A stretch of DNA of 52,592 nucleotides. It comes from JAHCHG01 sp041745765 (GTDB taxonomy: Bacteria > Acidobacteriota > Blastocatellia > Pyrinomonadales > Pyrinomonadaceae). The notes beneath the pieces are model-generated. The model was not told the origin of the DNA. It did not search any database and saw nothing but the letters and a program-made list of their open reading frames with translations. A program made the position numbers and the translations under genes. Shown here piece after piece: positions 1-9,049 of this stretch. Every line of letters begins with the position of its first letter. Position 1 is the first letter of the stretch. The stretch lies in contig JBGTIH010000077.1 in assembly GCA_041745765.1 (NCBI GenBank), positions 1 to 52,592 of the forward strand. Direction: 5' to 3'.

Positions 1-141
1 AATTGGACAATTTTGTAAATCGCAAAGGTCAAACAAGTTTGTTCAAAAGGAAATACAAGTCTAAAGTAGGACATTTTTCCGTAGTTTTCCATAAAAAACG
101 CTACTTTGTGAAAAAAAGTATTTATAATGCGTTCGCCCTAA
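1..141. repeat. Left copy of 141-bp terminal inverted repeat
   Basis: Bases 1-141 are the exact reverse complement of 52452-52592; identity stops at base 142 (a here, t in the other copy). The repeat is AT-rich and non-coding. It contains a good -10 hexamer TATAAT at 123-128, pointing toward the gene at 220, but I see no convincing -35 at normal spacing. It also holds the short inverted repeat TACTTT/AAAGTA at 102-120. The short ORF that runs through it lacks a ribosome binding site and diverges at the repeat edge, so it is probably not a gene. The exact length suggests a repeat that broke the assembly rather than a true molecule end. Confidence 0.9.
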
Positions 142-219
142 ACGGAAGATGTTTTTTAAGACATTCATCTTTTTTTCGGTTAAAATAGATTAACAAACCA
201 GATACAGGGAGAGTGCGAA

Positions 220-1161
220 ATGAAAAGACAAATTTTAATTTTGTTGGTATTAGCAATCGTTTCCGCCGTGAATGCTCAAACCGAACAACGCGGCAGACGT
301 TTTGGCAAATGGTCAATGCCGGTTAATCTCGGACCACCGGTAAATTCGGCTGCCAATGAAAATTCGGCGGTATTGTCGAAAGATGGTTTAACTTTGTATT
401 TTTCATCTGACCGCGCCGGTTCGGAAGATATCTGGTTTGCCAAGCGCAAAAGTATTAAATTTAATTGGGAAGAGCCGATCAATCTTGGCAAAATTGTCAA
501 TTCCGATTCGGTGGACAGATTGCGGAGCATTTCTTCCGATGGACGAATTCTTTTGTTCCAGAGTAACCGCTTGATCGGAAGTCAGGGCGGAACCGATATT
601 TGGGCAAGCACCCGAAACGACCCGAATAATGATTTCGATTGGAGTGCGCCGGCCAATCTCGGCTCGGTTATCAACACAGCGCAGAATGAAATTGCCGCTA
701 ATTATTTGTTTGCCCGGCAAAGACTCAATCCTCAGTTGTTTTTTTCAAGTGTTCGTCCCGGTTCGATGAACAATTCGCCTGATATTTATATAAGCGAAAT
801 ATTCTCAGACGGAACTTTTGGTGCGCCTGTCAATGTTTCCGAACTGAACAGTTCTTATACGGAAGCGTGTTTTTGGGTGCGGGAAGACGGTTTGGAGATA
901 TTTTTCAGTTCAACCCGTACGGCTTTGAATAATGATTTGGATTCCTTTGATTTATGGACTTCGACGCGTTCGGGCATTTATGACAATTGGTCGCCGCCTG
1001 TTCGCTTGACATCTAACACGCCTGACAATCGCGATGTCGGTCCGTATCTGTCGGCAACTTGGACAACGATGTATTTTACGTCAAACCGCAGCTTTAGCGG
1101 AGGATTGGGCGGAACCGATATTTATGTAATGACACGACGGCGTTTGTTAGGGAGTCAATAA
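220..1161 (+). CDS. Exported PD40 (WD40-like/TolB-type) beta-propeller protein
   Basis: This 313-residue protein starts with a Sec signal peptide (about residues 1-20, hydrophobic core then AVNAQ). The rest is a series of PD40-type blades. Each ends in a strand such as LYFSSDR (59-65), LLFQSNR (111-117), LFFSSVR (173-179), IFFSSTR (227-233) or MYFTSNR (284-290), followed by a D-I-W or D-I-Y element. Such propellers occur in TolB and in many acidobacterial secreted proteins, where they probably bind partners; no enzyme active site is visible. The start is fixed by GGGAGAG at 207-213, six bases before ATG. Its promoter region lies in the terminal repeat. Specific function unknown. Confidence 0.85.
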   Translation: MKRQILILLVLAIVSAVNAQTEQRGRRFGKWSMPVNLGPPVNSAANENSAVLSKDGLTLYFSSDRAGSEDIWFAKRKSIKFNWEEPINLGKIVNSDSVDRLRSISSDGRILLFQSNRLIGSQGGTDIWASTRNDPNNDFDWSAPANLGSVINTAQNEIAANYLFARQRLNPQLFFSSVRPGSMNNSPDIYISEIFSDGTFGAPVNVSELNSSYTEACFWVREDGLEIFFSSTRTALNNDLDSFDLWTSTRSGIYDNWSPPVRLTSNTPDNRDVGPYLSATWTTMYFTSNRSFSGGLGGTDIYVMTRRRLLGSQ

Positions 1162-1167
1162 GATTAG

Positions 1168-3075
1168 TTAAATCTTCCACCAACTTTTGATCACTTCGGC
1201 AAATCGCGCATCCGAACGCAATGAATCGAAAGTCGGGTCAACCGTGATTTGGGCAGCAAAAAGTCTTTCGAGCGGCATTTCTTTTGCCAGATATTCCAAA
1301 GCCTTTTCCTTTTCGCCGAGTCGTGCGGCAAGCGAAGCGATTTCGCCGAAGTTTTTGCCGTCCGCTTTTTGTTCGGCAAGTTCGAGTCGCCGCCGCAGAA
1401 CGCCTTGCCAGCCTGCTTCGGCAAAGATTTTTTTCCACGCTTCGATTTGCGGTTTTTCTGCTTTTTCGATAATCAAAAACCATTCGAGCGCATTTTCGTA
1501 ATCGCCTTTCATTTCATAACTTACGGAAATATACCCGGCTTGTTCCACGTCCGTTTCATCGAGTTCGCGGGTTTGTTTTATCTGCGCGATTGCTGCGTCG
1601 TATCGGCTGGCGTAGAACAAAGCGCGTCCGATTTGTTTCTGCGTAAAAAGCGATGTCGGATCGAGGTCAAAGGCGGTTTTAAGCTCTCTGATTGATTCTT
1701 CGCCGCGCCCGATATTTGTCAAAAATACACCGTAAAAACGATGAGCAGGTGCTGAATTGGGATCTAATTCAATCGCCTTTCTAAGTGATTCTTCGGCGGC
1801 GGTTTGAGTCCATTGGCACGAATGCTGATTCATTCCCAAAATCGAATAAGCATCTGCCAGATTCGCGTCTAAACTCAAGGCTTTTTGCGACATTTCGAGG
1901 GCTTTTTCGCAATGAAACTGAGCGTCGCCGCCGTTGACTTTGACGGTCGTGTGCGCGTAGGCGAGTCCGGCGTAACCTTCGGCAAAATTCGGATCGAGCA
2001 TGACCGCATTTTCAAAATCCGTAACCGCTTTTTCGGCATCTTCGCGGCGGCGTTTGTCAGTCAGATTGATGCCGTGCATATAAAGCTGAAATGCTTCTTC
2101 GTTTGCCGTGCCGCGTCTTGCGGTGAAATTAACGGGTGCGAGATTCAATTTCGCCAGCAAATCCTTGCTGATTTTTGAAACAATCACATCTCCGGCGGCA
2201 AATCTGTCCGCCACAGCCGCTTCGTAGCTGAAAGCTTCCTCAACGGTGCCGCTGCTGACGTTGTGTAGTTCCGAAGTAATCAGAAGCCTTCCGCCTTTGA
2301 CCAGATAATTCGATTCGAGAACATAATCGGCTTTGAGTTTTTTCCCGATGGCGACCGAATCTTGTTTGGAATCAGTGTAATGTTTTATGGTGCTGAAGCC
2401 TCTGACTTTTAAGTTTTTCGATTGATTTAGCTGATTTATCAGTAACATTGCAAAACCCAAATCATTTGCTTCATCACGGTTGTCTTCGCTAACCGGATTA
2501 AAGGGCAAAACGGCGATTATCATCTGATTTCCCGAGCCTGATGTGCTTCTAGAATTCCAAACCAACAGAAAAAAAGACACGAGAGCCGCCGCCAGCAAAA
2601 CCGCGAAACCGGCAAGTAAAAATGGTTTTGAGTTTTTTTGAGTCGTGCGCGGTATGAGATTTGGCTTGATGCTGTCGGTTTCGGCAGACGGAGCAATTTC
2701 TTCATCTACTTCCGCGACAAACCGATAACCTTTAGTCGGCACGGTTTCAATAAACTTATTGCCGTTGCTATCTTCGCCGAGCGTTTTGCGAAGTTTGTGA
2801 ACAATGCGCGGAATATTCGCTTCTTCGACAAATGAATCCGCCCAAATCAATTTCAGCAGTTCATCTTTTTCAACCAAATGCCCGCGCCGCTCGACCAACG
2901 CAACCAACACGTCAAAAGCCTTCGGTGTAAGCGCAACCGCTTCCGTTTCGTTGAATAATTGACGCTCTCCGACATCGAGCCGAAACGACTTGAATTTATA
3001 GAAATGTTTCTCCGCGCCGTTCAATTCACACTCCGAGAAATTTAGGAGAAAACTAGGAAAATTTTCCAAAGACAT
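1168..3075 (-). CDS. CadC-like transmembrane winged-helix regulator with TPR domain
   Basis: The 635-residue protein has an OmpR/CadC-type winged-helix DNA-binding domain at about 27-123 (ending KGYRFVAEV). A proline- and polar-rich linker follows, then one membrane segment at about 152-173, a TolB-like domain (about 186-300) starting IAVLPF, and TPR repeats from about 330 to 600. The topology predicts cytoplasmic DNA binding and extracytoplasmic sensing or protein binding, as in CadC and ToxR; this architecture is abundant in Acidobacteriota. GGAGG precedes the ATG at good spacing. It is divergent from the FG-GAP protein at 3281, sharing a 205-bp intergenic region, so it may control that gene and itself; this is inference. 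Confidence 0.88.
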   Translation of the reverse strand: MSLENFPSFLLNFSECELNGAEKHFYKFKSFRLDVGERQLFNETEAVALTPKAFDVLVALVERRGHLVEKDELLKLIWADSFVEEANIPRIVHKLRKTLGEDSNGNKFIETVPTKGYRFVAEVDEEIAPSAETDSIKPNLIPRTTQKNSKPFLLAGFAVLLAAALVSFFLLVWNSRSTSGSGNQMIIAVLPFNPVSEDNRDEANDLGFAMLLINQLNQSKNLKVRGFSTIKHYTDSKQDSVAIGKKLKADYVLESNYLVKGGRLLITSELHNVSSGTVEEAFSYEAAVADRFAAGDVIVSKISKDLLAKLNLAPVNFTARRGTANEEAFQLYMHGINLTDKRRREDAEKAVTDFENAVMLDPNFAEGYAGLAYAHTTVKVNGGDAQFHCEKALEMSQKALSLDANLADAYSILGMNQHSCQWTQTAAEESLRKAIELDPNSAPAHRFYGVFLTNIGRGEESIRELKTAFDLDPTSLFTQKQIGRALFYASRYDAAIAQIKQTRELDETDVEQAGYISVSYEMKGDYENALEWFLIIEKAEKPQIEAWKKIFAEAGWQGVLRRRLELAEQKADGKNFGEIASLAARLGEKEKALEYLAKEMPLERLFAAQITVDPTFDSLRSDARFAEVIKSWWKI

Positions 3076-3280
3076 AAAAACCTCCGACGTTTATTGTGGA
3101 ATCTACATGGTGCAAAACGTTGGTTGTTTTAATGCTTTGGCTGAATAAGCTAAATATCAACTGCATTATAGCAACCGACGCCATATAAGGCAAAAATATT
3201 TCTGAACGGTTTTTGTCCAAATGACACGCTAAATAAGTGAAATATTAAAATTTACCGCAATTTGAGATAAGGAGAAATTT

Positions 3281-5320
3281 ATGAACAAGATAAGATGTAC
3301 AAAAAATTACTTTTACACCGCTATTTTATTGTGCTTTTCAATTACGGCTCACGCTCAATCCGTATTAAATGAACCGATTTTTGATGATAAAAAGTCGGTT
3401 AAATATGATTTCGTCCTCGCGCCGCAAGTTAATGTCGCTAACACGGAAGAACTTTACTCAGCCGTCAACAATCCGGCAAACGCGGGTAATCAGATCGTTT
3501 TGGCGGCTGGAGTTTATACGCTTTCGGTCAACGATTCGAGCGGCGCGGCGCGTCCGAACGGCGGACGATTGGAATTGCAGGAAAATATGGCTATACGCGG
3601 CGCGGCGGGAAATCGCGGCGCGGTGGTGATTGATGCGATAAATCTTCCGGCAGGTTCATATAACGGAGATGTTCCGAATTCGGGCGCGATCAGAACGGGC
3701 AGGGGAACGAATGCGGTTGAATGGCTGACGGTCAGAAATTCCGGGGTCGGCGGCGCGGGAGTTATTGTTCATCTGAGCGCGCCCGGAACGGCTTACGTTC
3801 GCATCGCCCACTGCATTTTAACCGGCGGTCATCGCGGAATTGACATCCGCAATATTGCCGGCGGTGCGACGGGCTATCTCATCGAAGCGGAAATCGTTGA
3901 CAACGACCTTCACAACAATCGAATCTCGTCGGCGACGGGTCTGCGGATCATCAACACGCAGGGCGTAAGCGGCAATGTTATTAACGCTTATCTGAGCGGC
4001 AATCGAATGTTTGCCAATCAGCAAGGTCTTATCGTTGAAAACATCGGTTCGACCAACGGCGCCATCGTTTCGGTTTATTCTTCCGGCGACCGTTTTTTTG
4101 AGAACGGCGGCGGCGCGACTATCGGCGGCGCGCTCGGTCCGACGAATAACAGCACGGTCAATTTCACGGCAGTCGGCGCGGTTTTTGAAAACAACAACGG
4201 TTTTACCGATTTTTATCGCGGCGGTCTGAATGTCGCGGGCAGCGTGAGCTTTCCGATGCCGAACGGCGGCTCGAACAACACCGCCAATGTAACTTTGCGA
4301 AACTGCCGGTTTGCCAACAATCAAGTCACCGACCTTGCCGCATACGGCGCGAGTTCGATGCCGGTAACTATCGGACCTTCGGGTGCAAACAACCGCACCA
4401 ACGTCCGATTATTCGGCACACCGACAGCAAACATTATCAAAGCCGATAGCGACCCCGCGAATCCTGCCGGAATGAATTCCGTTTTAGTTACCAGACCAAC
4501 CGCTTTTGATTACGACGGCGACGGACGCGCCGATTTGTCGGTTTTCCGTCCGTCCGACCAAACTTGGTATATCAACCGCGCTTCGGGCGAATATAACGCC
4601 GTGCGCTTTGGTTTGGCAACCGATAAATTTGCGCCCGCCGATTACGACGGCGACGGCAAAACAGACATCGCTGTTTATCGGGACGGCGTTTGGTATTGGC
4701 TTAACAGCTCAAATAATCAGTTCAACGCATTTCAATTCGGTGTAGCGGGCGACATTCCGCAGCCTGCTGATTTTGACGGCGACGGACGCGCCGAACTCGC
4801 CGTCGTGCGGGACCGCTGGTATGTCCAAAATCTGGCAAACGGACTCATTTCCGTGCGGGAAGTCGGTTGCCCTGTTGCTGACATTATCAAGCCGATGGTC
4901 GGCGATTACAACGGCGACGGACGCGCTGATTATGCCTTGTATTGCATTTATGCCGGAAACACATCGGAATGGGAAATTCAATATAGTTCGGGAGGATCTG
5001 CCTATTATTCTTTCGGCATCAACTTTGACATACCCGTTCCGGCGGATTATGACGGCGATGGCAAAACCGATCCGGCGGTTTTCCGTCCGTCCACCGGTGA
5101 TTGGTATATCCGCAACAGCGCGGACGGCAAGACTCAAATCGTTAATTGGGGAATCAATTCGGACAAATTAGTTCCGGCAGATTACGACGGTGACGGCAAA
5201 GCCGATATTGCGATTTTCCGCGAAGGCGTTTGGTGGATTCGCCAAACCACCGGCGGAATGTCGGTTCAACAATTCGGTTTGGCAAACGATAAACCTGTTC
5301 CGGCGGCTTATATGCCTTAA
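3281..5320 (+). CDS. Exported beta-helix protein with C-terminal FG-GAP/VCBS repeats
   Basis: The 679-residue protein has a Sec signal peptide ending near THAQS. Residues about 45-400 are rich in Asn/Gly and read like a right-handed parallel beta-helix of the pectin-lyase type. From about residue 409 to the end there are six FG-GAP-like repeats, each with a calcium-loop motif such as DYDGDGRAD, DYDGDGKTD, DFDGDGRAE or DYNGDGRAD, followed by VFRP or VYR and a Trp/Tyr strand. The C-terminal part probably forms a calcium-binding propeller used in adhesion or surface display; no catalytic residues are evident. AGGAG lies 8 bases before the ATG. It is divergent from the winged-helix/TPR regulator. 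Confidence 0.87.
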   Translation: MNKIRCTKNYFYTAILLCFSITAHAQSVLNEPIFDDKKSVKYDFVLAPQVNVANTEELYSAVNNPANAGNQIVLAAGVYTLSVNDSSGAARPNGGRLELQENMAIRGAAGNRGAVVIDAINLPAGSYNGDVPNSGAIRTGRGTNAVEWLTVRNSGVGGAGVIVHLSAPGTAYVRIAHCILTGGHRGIDIRNIAGGATGYLIEAEIVDNDLHNNRISSATGLRIINTQGVSGNVINAYLSGNRMFANQQGLIVENIGSTNGAIVSVYSSGDRFFENGGGATIGGALGPTNNSTVNFTAVGAVFENNNGFTDFYRGGLNVAGSVSFPMPNGGSNNTANVTLRNCRFANNQVTDLAAYGASSMPVTIGPSGANNRTNVRLFGTPTANIIKADSDPANPAGMNSVLVTRPTAFDYDGDGRADLSVFRPSDQTWYINRASGEYNAVRFGLATDKFAPADYDGDGKTDIAVYRDGVWYWLNSSNNQFNAFQFGVAGDIPQPADFDGDGRAELAVVRDRWYVQNLANGLISVREVGCPVADIIKPMVGDYNGDGRADYALYCIYAGNTSEWEIQYSSGGSAYYSFGINFDIPVPADYDGDGKTDPAVFRPSTGDWYIRNSADGKTQIVNWGINSDKLVPADYDGDGKADIAIFREGVWWIRQTTGGMSVQQFGLANDKPVPAAYMP

Positions 5321-5452
5321 AAAAAGGATTCAGTCAAAGATGACTGGGAACAAACGCTTCGGGTCGTGAAAGAAGAAGCCCTAGTCCGGCTCGAAGCGCA
5401 CTATAAAAATAGCGGGCTTTGATTTTAGAGAATTAAAAGGAGAAAAAAACTG

Positions 5453-6772
5453 ATGTGTAAAATAAACAAAAACAACCTGAATCGACTTGTCTGCCGGTTC
5501 ATCGCCGCTTCGATTTTGCTCTTTGCCGTGATGACGACGGTTCAGGCGCAGGATGAAAAAACGACCGTCCCGCTCATACCGGGTGAGGACGTAGTTTTGC
5601 AGTGGAATCGCGTTCTGGCGCAAACCATCGCCATTCCCGGAGCGCATCCGCCGACCATTCTGGGGCAGCGGAGTTATGCGATGATGCATCTGGCGATGTT
5701 TGATGCCGTGAATTCGATCGACGGCAGATACACGCCTTATTTAACCGAAGTTCGCGGCACTCGTAACGCTTCGCTGGAAGCTGCCGCCGCGCAAGCCGCG
5801 CACGATGTTTTGGCGGCTTTATATCCAAGCCAACAAACTACCTTTGAAATGGAATTATCCAATTCGTTGATCGGAATTCCGCCGAACAGAGCTTTTCAGG
5901 GCATTCGGGTCGGAAAGATCTGCGCCGAACGAATTCTGGCAAATCGCGCCAACGACGGTTGGACGACTGCGCCGCCGCCTTACGTTTTGCCTTTGACGCC
6001 GGGTAATTGGCAGCCGACACCGCCCGCCAACGCCGCCGCCGTCTTTACGCATTTTCCGGCAGTGATCCCGTTTGCGCTGACGCAAAACACGCAATTTTTG
6101 CCCGCGCCGCCGCCCGCTATGTCGAGCGCGGAATATACGGCGGATTTTATTGAAGCCAAAGAACTCGGTTCGGCGACCAGCACGACGCGCACCGCCGACC
6201 AGACGCAAGCCGCACAGTTATGGGCAAGCGGTCCTGCGGCTGACACGCGCTACACGAATCTGGTTCGCAATCTTGCCTTGAGCTACAATAATTCAACGGT
6301 GGAAAATGCGCGTCTGTTCGCGCTCGTCTATCTTGCTTCGCACGACACTTTGCAAACCACGTTCACGAGCAAATTCATTTACGGTTTGTGGCGACCCGTA
6401 ACGGCGATTCGCCGCGCCGACGAAGACGGCAACCCGAACACCATCCAAGACGTAAATTGGACATCGCTGATTGCCGCGCCGCCGTATCCGGCTTACGCGG
6501 GCAACGCGGCTGGAGCAAGCATATCGCTGGCAACAATGCTGACGCTGTTTTTCGGACGCGACGACATCGCTTTTCAGATTAATTTCGGCGGCACACCGAA
6601 TGTGATTCGCAGTTATTCGAGCTTTTCGGCTCTCAGTAACGAAGTTTCGCGCAGTCGGGTCTACGGCGGAATTCATTTTAATTTCGACAACACCGCCGGA
6701 CAATCGGTCGGTCGCAACGTGGCAAATTATGTGTTTTTGAATTATCTCAAACCGCGCGACTGTAATTTGTAA
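5453..6772 (+). CDS. Vanadium-dependent haloperoxidase-like (PAP2 superfamily) exported protein
   Basis: The 439-residue protein has a signal peptide (about 1-33, ending VQAQ) and the layout of vanadium haloperoxidase/PAP2 proteins. The first phosphate- or vanadate-binding motif K-x6-RP is at 307-315, and the third, S-R-x5-H, is at 401-408 with D412 after it. The second motif, normally P-S-G-H, reads PAYAGNA at 346-352, so the acid-base histidine is missing. AAGGAG precedes the start. A terminator follows at 6799. Known relatives oxidise halides with peroxide or act as phosphatases. Given the missing His, activity here is uncertain and may be altered or lost. Confidence 0.82.
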   Translation: MCKINKNNLNRLVCRFIAASILLFAVMTTVQAQDEKTTVPLIPGEDVVLQWNRVLAQTIAIPGAHPPTILGQRSYAMMHLAMFDAVNSIDGRYTPYLTEVRGTRNASLEAAAAQAAHDVLAALYPSQQTTFEMELSNSLIGIPPNRAFQGIRVGKICAERILANRANDGWTTAPPPYVLPLTPGNWQPTPPANAAAVFTHFPAVIPFALTQNTQFLPAPPPAMSSAEYTADFIEAKELGSATSTTRTADQTQAAQLWASGPAADTRYTNLVRNLALSYNNSTVENARLFALVYLASHDTLQTTFTSKFIYGLWRPVTAIRRADEDGNPNTIQDVNWTSLIAAPPYPAYAGNAAGASISLATMLTLFFGRDDIAFQINFGGTPNVIRSYSSFSALSNEVSRSRVYGGIHFNFDNTAGQSVGRNVANYVFLNYLKPRDCNL

Positions 6773-6798
6773 TCAATTTAACGTCTTACTTTGAATTG

Positions 6799-6830
6799 AA
6801 AAGCATCGCCGTGAAAAGCGATGCTTTTTT
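6799..6830. terminator. Rho-independent terminator between convergent genes
   Basis: An 11-bp perfect stem AAAAGCATCGC (6799-6809) pairs with GCGATGCTTTT (6818-6828), with an 8-base loop and a T run. It lies after the haloperoxidase-like gene and before the 3' end of the leftward gene at 6865. The A-rich 5' side lets it work on both strands. Confidence 0.85.
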
Positions 6831-6864
6831 AGATCAACCTCGCCGATTTTTTACAAATTAAAGT

Positions 6865-8100
6865 TCAAATTTCTCCGGCGATGCTTTGAACGCCATCAAC
6901 CAATCTTTCGATTTCCTCGCTTGTCGTATAGCAAGCGATTCCAGCGCGAACCAAACCGTCATTCTGCAAACCGAGTTTTTCGATGACCGTCATCGCGTAA
7001 AAATCGCCGTGCGAGGTGAAAACACCGCGCCGTGCGAGTTTTTCGGAAACACTTTGCGCCGGGAAAGCTTTGACGGTAAAAGCGATCGTCGGCGTGCGGC
7101 GTGCTTCGGGATTTTGCCCGTAAAGCGTTACGCCTTCGATTGCCGATAAGCCTTCCCACAGAGTTTTAAATAAATTTTTCTTGCGCGAATGGATTTCCGT
7201 AAAAGTATTTTGCAATTTTTCGCGGCGCGTTTCGCCCGATGAGAGGGAAGCGAGAAAATCTACGCAAGCGCCCGCGCCGGCGATTGATTCGTGGCTTTGC
7301 GTTCCGGTCTCCATACGTTCGGGCGCGAAATCGGAGGCGGGCTTGAGTTTCGGAAAATCAATCGTTTCCAATAATTCCTTGCGCCCGTAAAGCACTCCGA
7401 TGTGCGGACCGTAAAATTTATACGCCGAACACGACAGAAAATCACAGCCGAAATCCTGTGTGTCAATAAGTTCGTGCGCCGCGTAATGAACCGCATCCAC
7501 AAACGAAAGCGTGCCGTTTTCTTTAGCTAAATGACAGGCGCGCCGGACATCGGAAATCGTCCCGATCGCGTTTGAAGCCGCGCCGATTGCCAAAAGCCGC
7601 GTTTTCGCATTCAAAAGATTTTCGAGTGTTCCAAAATCCAAACTGCCGCTTTCAATGTCCAGCGGCACAACGCGAATCTTTACGCCGAGCTCTTTTTCCA
7701 ATGAACGCCACGTATCAATATTCGCGTGATGGTCGAGCTCGGTGACGATAATTTCGTCGTCCGCCGAAAAATTTCTGCCAAGTGCGCGCGCCAGATGAAA
7801 CGTCAGCGAAGTCATATTTTGACCGAACACGATTTCATCAGCCGAAGCATTTAAAAAATCGGCGAGCGCCGCCCGCGAATTTGCCAGAATCTCGTCGGTT
7901 TCATTGCTCGTCGGATAAGACCAATGAGTGTTCGCATTGTGATTAAAAAGATAATCGGTCATCGTTTCGACCACGACGCGAGGAACTTGCGTTCCGCCCG
8001 GACCATCGAAATAAGCCACGGGAAAGTCGTTATAAAGGCGATTTATAGCCGGAAAATTAGCGCGAATTTCTTCTGTTGAAACCGTTTTGTTTTGTGTCAT
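6865..8100 (-). CDS. Cysteine desulfurase-like class V aminotransferase
   Basis: The 411-residue protein is a fold-type I PLP enzyme of the NifS/SufS class, closest in style to the cysteine desulfurase-like group TIGR01976. Visible elements are FDGPGGTQVP near residues 31-40, the PLP-stacking HH at 124-125 in ELDHHAN, the PLP-nitrogen aspartate D202 in FVDAVHY, and the PLP lysine K228 in SAYKFYGPH. It lacks the long flexible Cys loop expected of a dedicated SufS, so the sulfur-donor role is uncertain. It is in the same orientation as the macrodomain gene, but a gap of about 60 bases separates them. Confidence 0.85.
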   Translation of the reverse strand: MTQNKTVSTEEIRANFPAINRLYNDFPVAYFDGPGGTQVPRVVVETMTDYLFNHNANTHWSYPTSNETDEILANSRAALADFLNASADEIVFGQNMTSLTFHLARALGRNFSADDEIIVTELDHHANIDTWRSLEKELGVKIRVVPLDIESGSLDFGTLENLLNAKTRLLAIGAASNAIGTISDVRRACHLAKENGTLSFVDAVHYAAHELIDTQDFGCDFLSCSAYKFYGPHIGVLYGRKELLETIDFPKLKPASDFAPERMETGTQSHESIAGAGACVDFLASLSSGETRREKLQNTFTEIHSRKKNLFKTLWEGLSAIEGVTLYGQNPEARRTPTIAFTVKAFPAQSVSEKLARRGVFTSHGDFYAMTVIEKLGLQNDGLVRAGIACYTTSEEIERLVDGVQSIAGEI

Positions 8101-8163
8101 AAATATTGTGGTTTGGCAGATTGGACAAAGCCGCCGCCGTGAATTGTTAAAGTATTAATCAAA

Positions 8164-8706
8164 TCAAAATTCCTGATGCCGGAGAAACATATTTGCTTCA
8201 TTTTGCAGAAAAAATATCAGCTTGACCTGTTTGATTAGTGTATTCCCGGCGAGAAATTCTTTGATTGCGCGGGAGACGGTTTTGGCGGCTTCGTCTTTCG
8301 GATAGCCGTAGGCACCGGTCGAGATTGCCGGAAATGCGATGGTTTCAACGTTGTTTTCAATAGCAATTTGTAAGGAATTTTTGTAGCAATCGGCAAGTTG
8401 CGCGGCTTCGTTTTCCTTGTCAATTCCGCGGATCGGTCCGACCGTGTGGATGACGAATTTTGCCGGAAGTTTCCCTCCGGTCGTGATGACGGCTTTGCCG
8501 GTCGGCAAGCCTTTCGGATATTCGTTTTTTCGGATTTCCTCACAGGCTTTCATTATTTCCGCGCCGCCCGCTTCGTGAATCGCGCCGTCAACGCCGCCGC
8601 CGCCGAGCAGAGTCGAATTGGCGGCATTAACAATTGCGTCAACTTTTTTCTGCGTAATATCACCGATTTTGACCAGCACTTTTCCATCTAAAAATTTATT
8701 TTCCAT
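8164..8706 (-). CDS. Macrodomain protein (ADP-ribose binding, YmdB-like)
   Basis: This 180-residue single-domain protein matches the macrodomain family. It has VKIGDITQ near 12-19, the ADP-ribose binding stretch NAANSTLLGGGGVDGAIH at about 27-44, then FVIHTVGP, and AFPAISTGAYGYP in the C-terminal half. Family members hydrolyse O-acetyl-ADP-ribose or remove ADP-ribose from proteins or nucleic acids. The NAAN asparagine and the glycine-rich loop are intact, so activity is plausible. It starts only 3 bases after the stop of the 107-residue gene at 8710-9033, so the two are probably co-transcribed. No toxin partner of the DarT type is adjacent. Confidence 0.9.
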   Translation of the reverse strand: MENKFLDGKVLVKIGDITQKKVDAIVNAANSTLLGGGGVDGAIHEAGGAEIMKACEEIRKNEYPKGLPTGKAVITTGGKLPAKFVIHTVGPIRGIDKENEAAQLADCYKNSLQIAIENNVETIAFPAISTGAYGYPKDEAAKTVSRAIKEFLAGNTLIKQVKLIFFLQNEANMFLRHQEF

Positions 8707-8709
8707 AAT

Positions 8710-9033
8710 TTAATTCACAAGTTCGACACGGATTTCATCAAACATCGCCTGTCTTTGCAAGGTTTCGGCGAGCTTTTCGGCTTTCGGGCGATTCAGTAAA
8801 ACCTGCGCGTTCGGACAGGTGATTTCATAAACACCTTCTTCGAGTTCGGCGATTTCCAGATCGCTTAATGAAATGCGGTTTGTCACGCGGATGTCTTCGA
8901 GATTATTAAAACTGAATTTTCCGGTTTCTTCGACAAAATCTTCGATAAAAGGGTCTTGTAGAGCGTGTTTGGCTTCGTTTATATCGGCAAAACTTCCCGT
9001 TGCGATCAAACGGAATTCTTCTTGTTTCTTCAT
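8710..9033 (-). CDS. Conserved-looking unknown protein upstream of macrodomain gene
   Basis: The 107-residue protein is soluble, acidic and of mixed alpha/beta character, with no signal peptide and no motif I recognise. It runs from MKKQEEFRLIATG to EIRVELVN. It has a helical Glu/Ala-rich part near 18-35 and a C-terminal helix KAEKLAETLQRQ. Coding style matches its neighbours. It ends 3 bases before the macrodomain gene, suggesting translational coupling and a linked function, but nothing in the sequence tells what that is. Confidence 0.7.
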   Translation of the reverse strand: MKKQEEFRLIATGSFADINEAKHALQDPFIEDFVEETGKFSFNNLEDIRVTNRISLSDLEIAELEEGVYEITCPNAQVLLNRPKAEKLAETLQRQAMFDEIRVELVN

Positions 9034-9049
9034 TCAAACATTTTAACAA

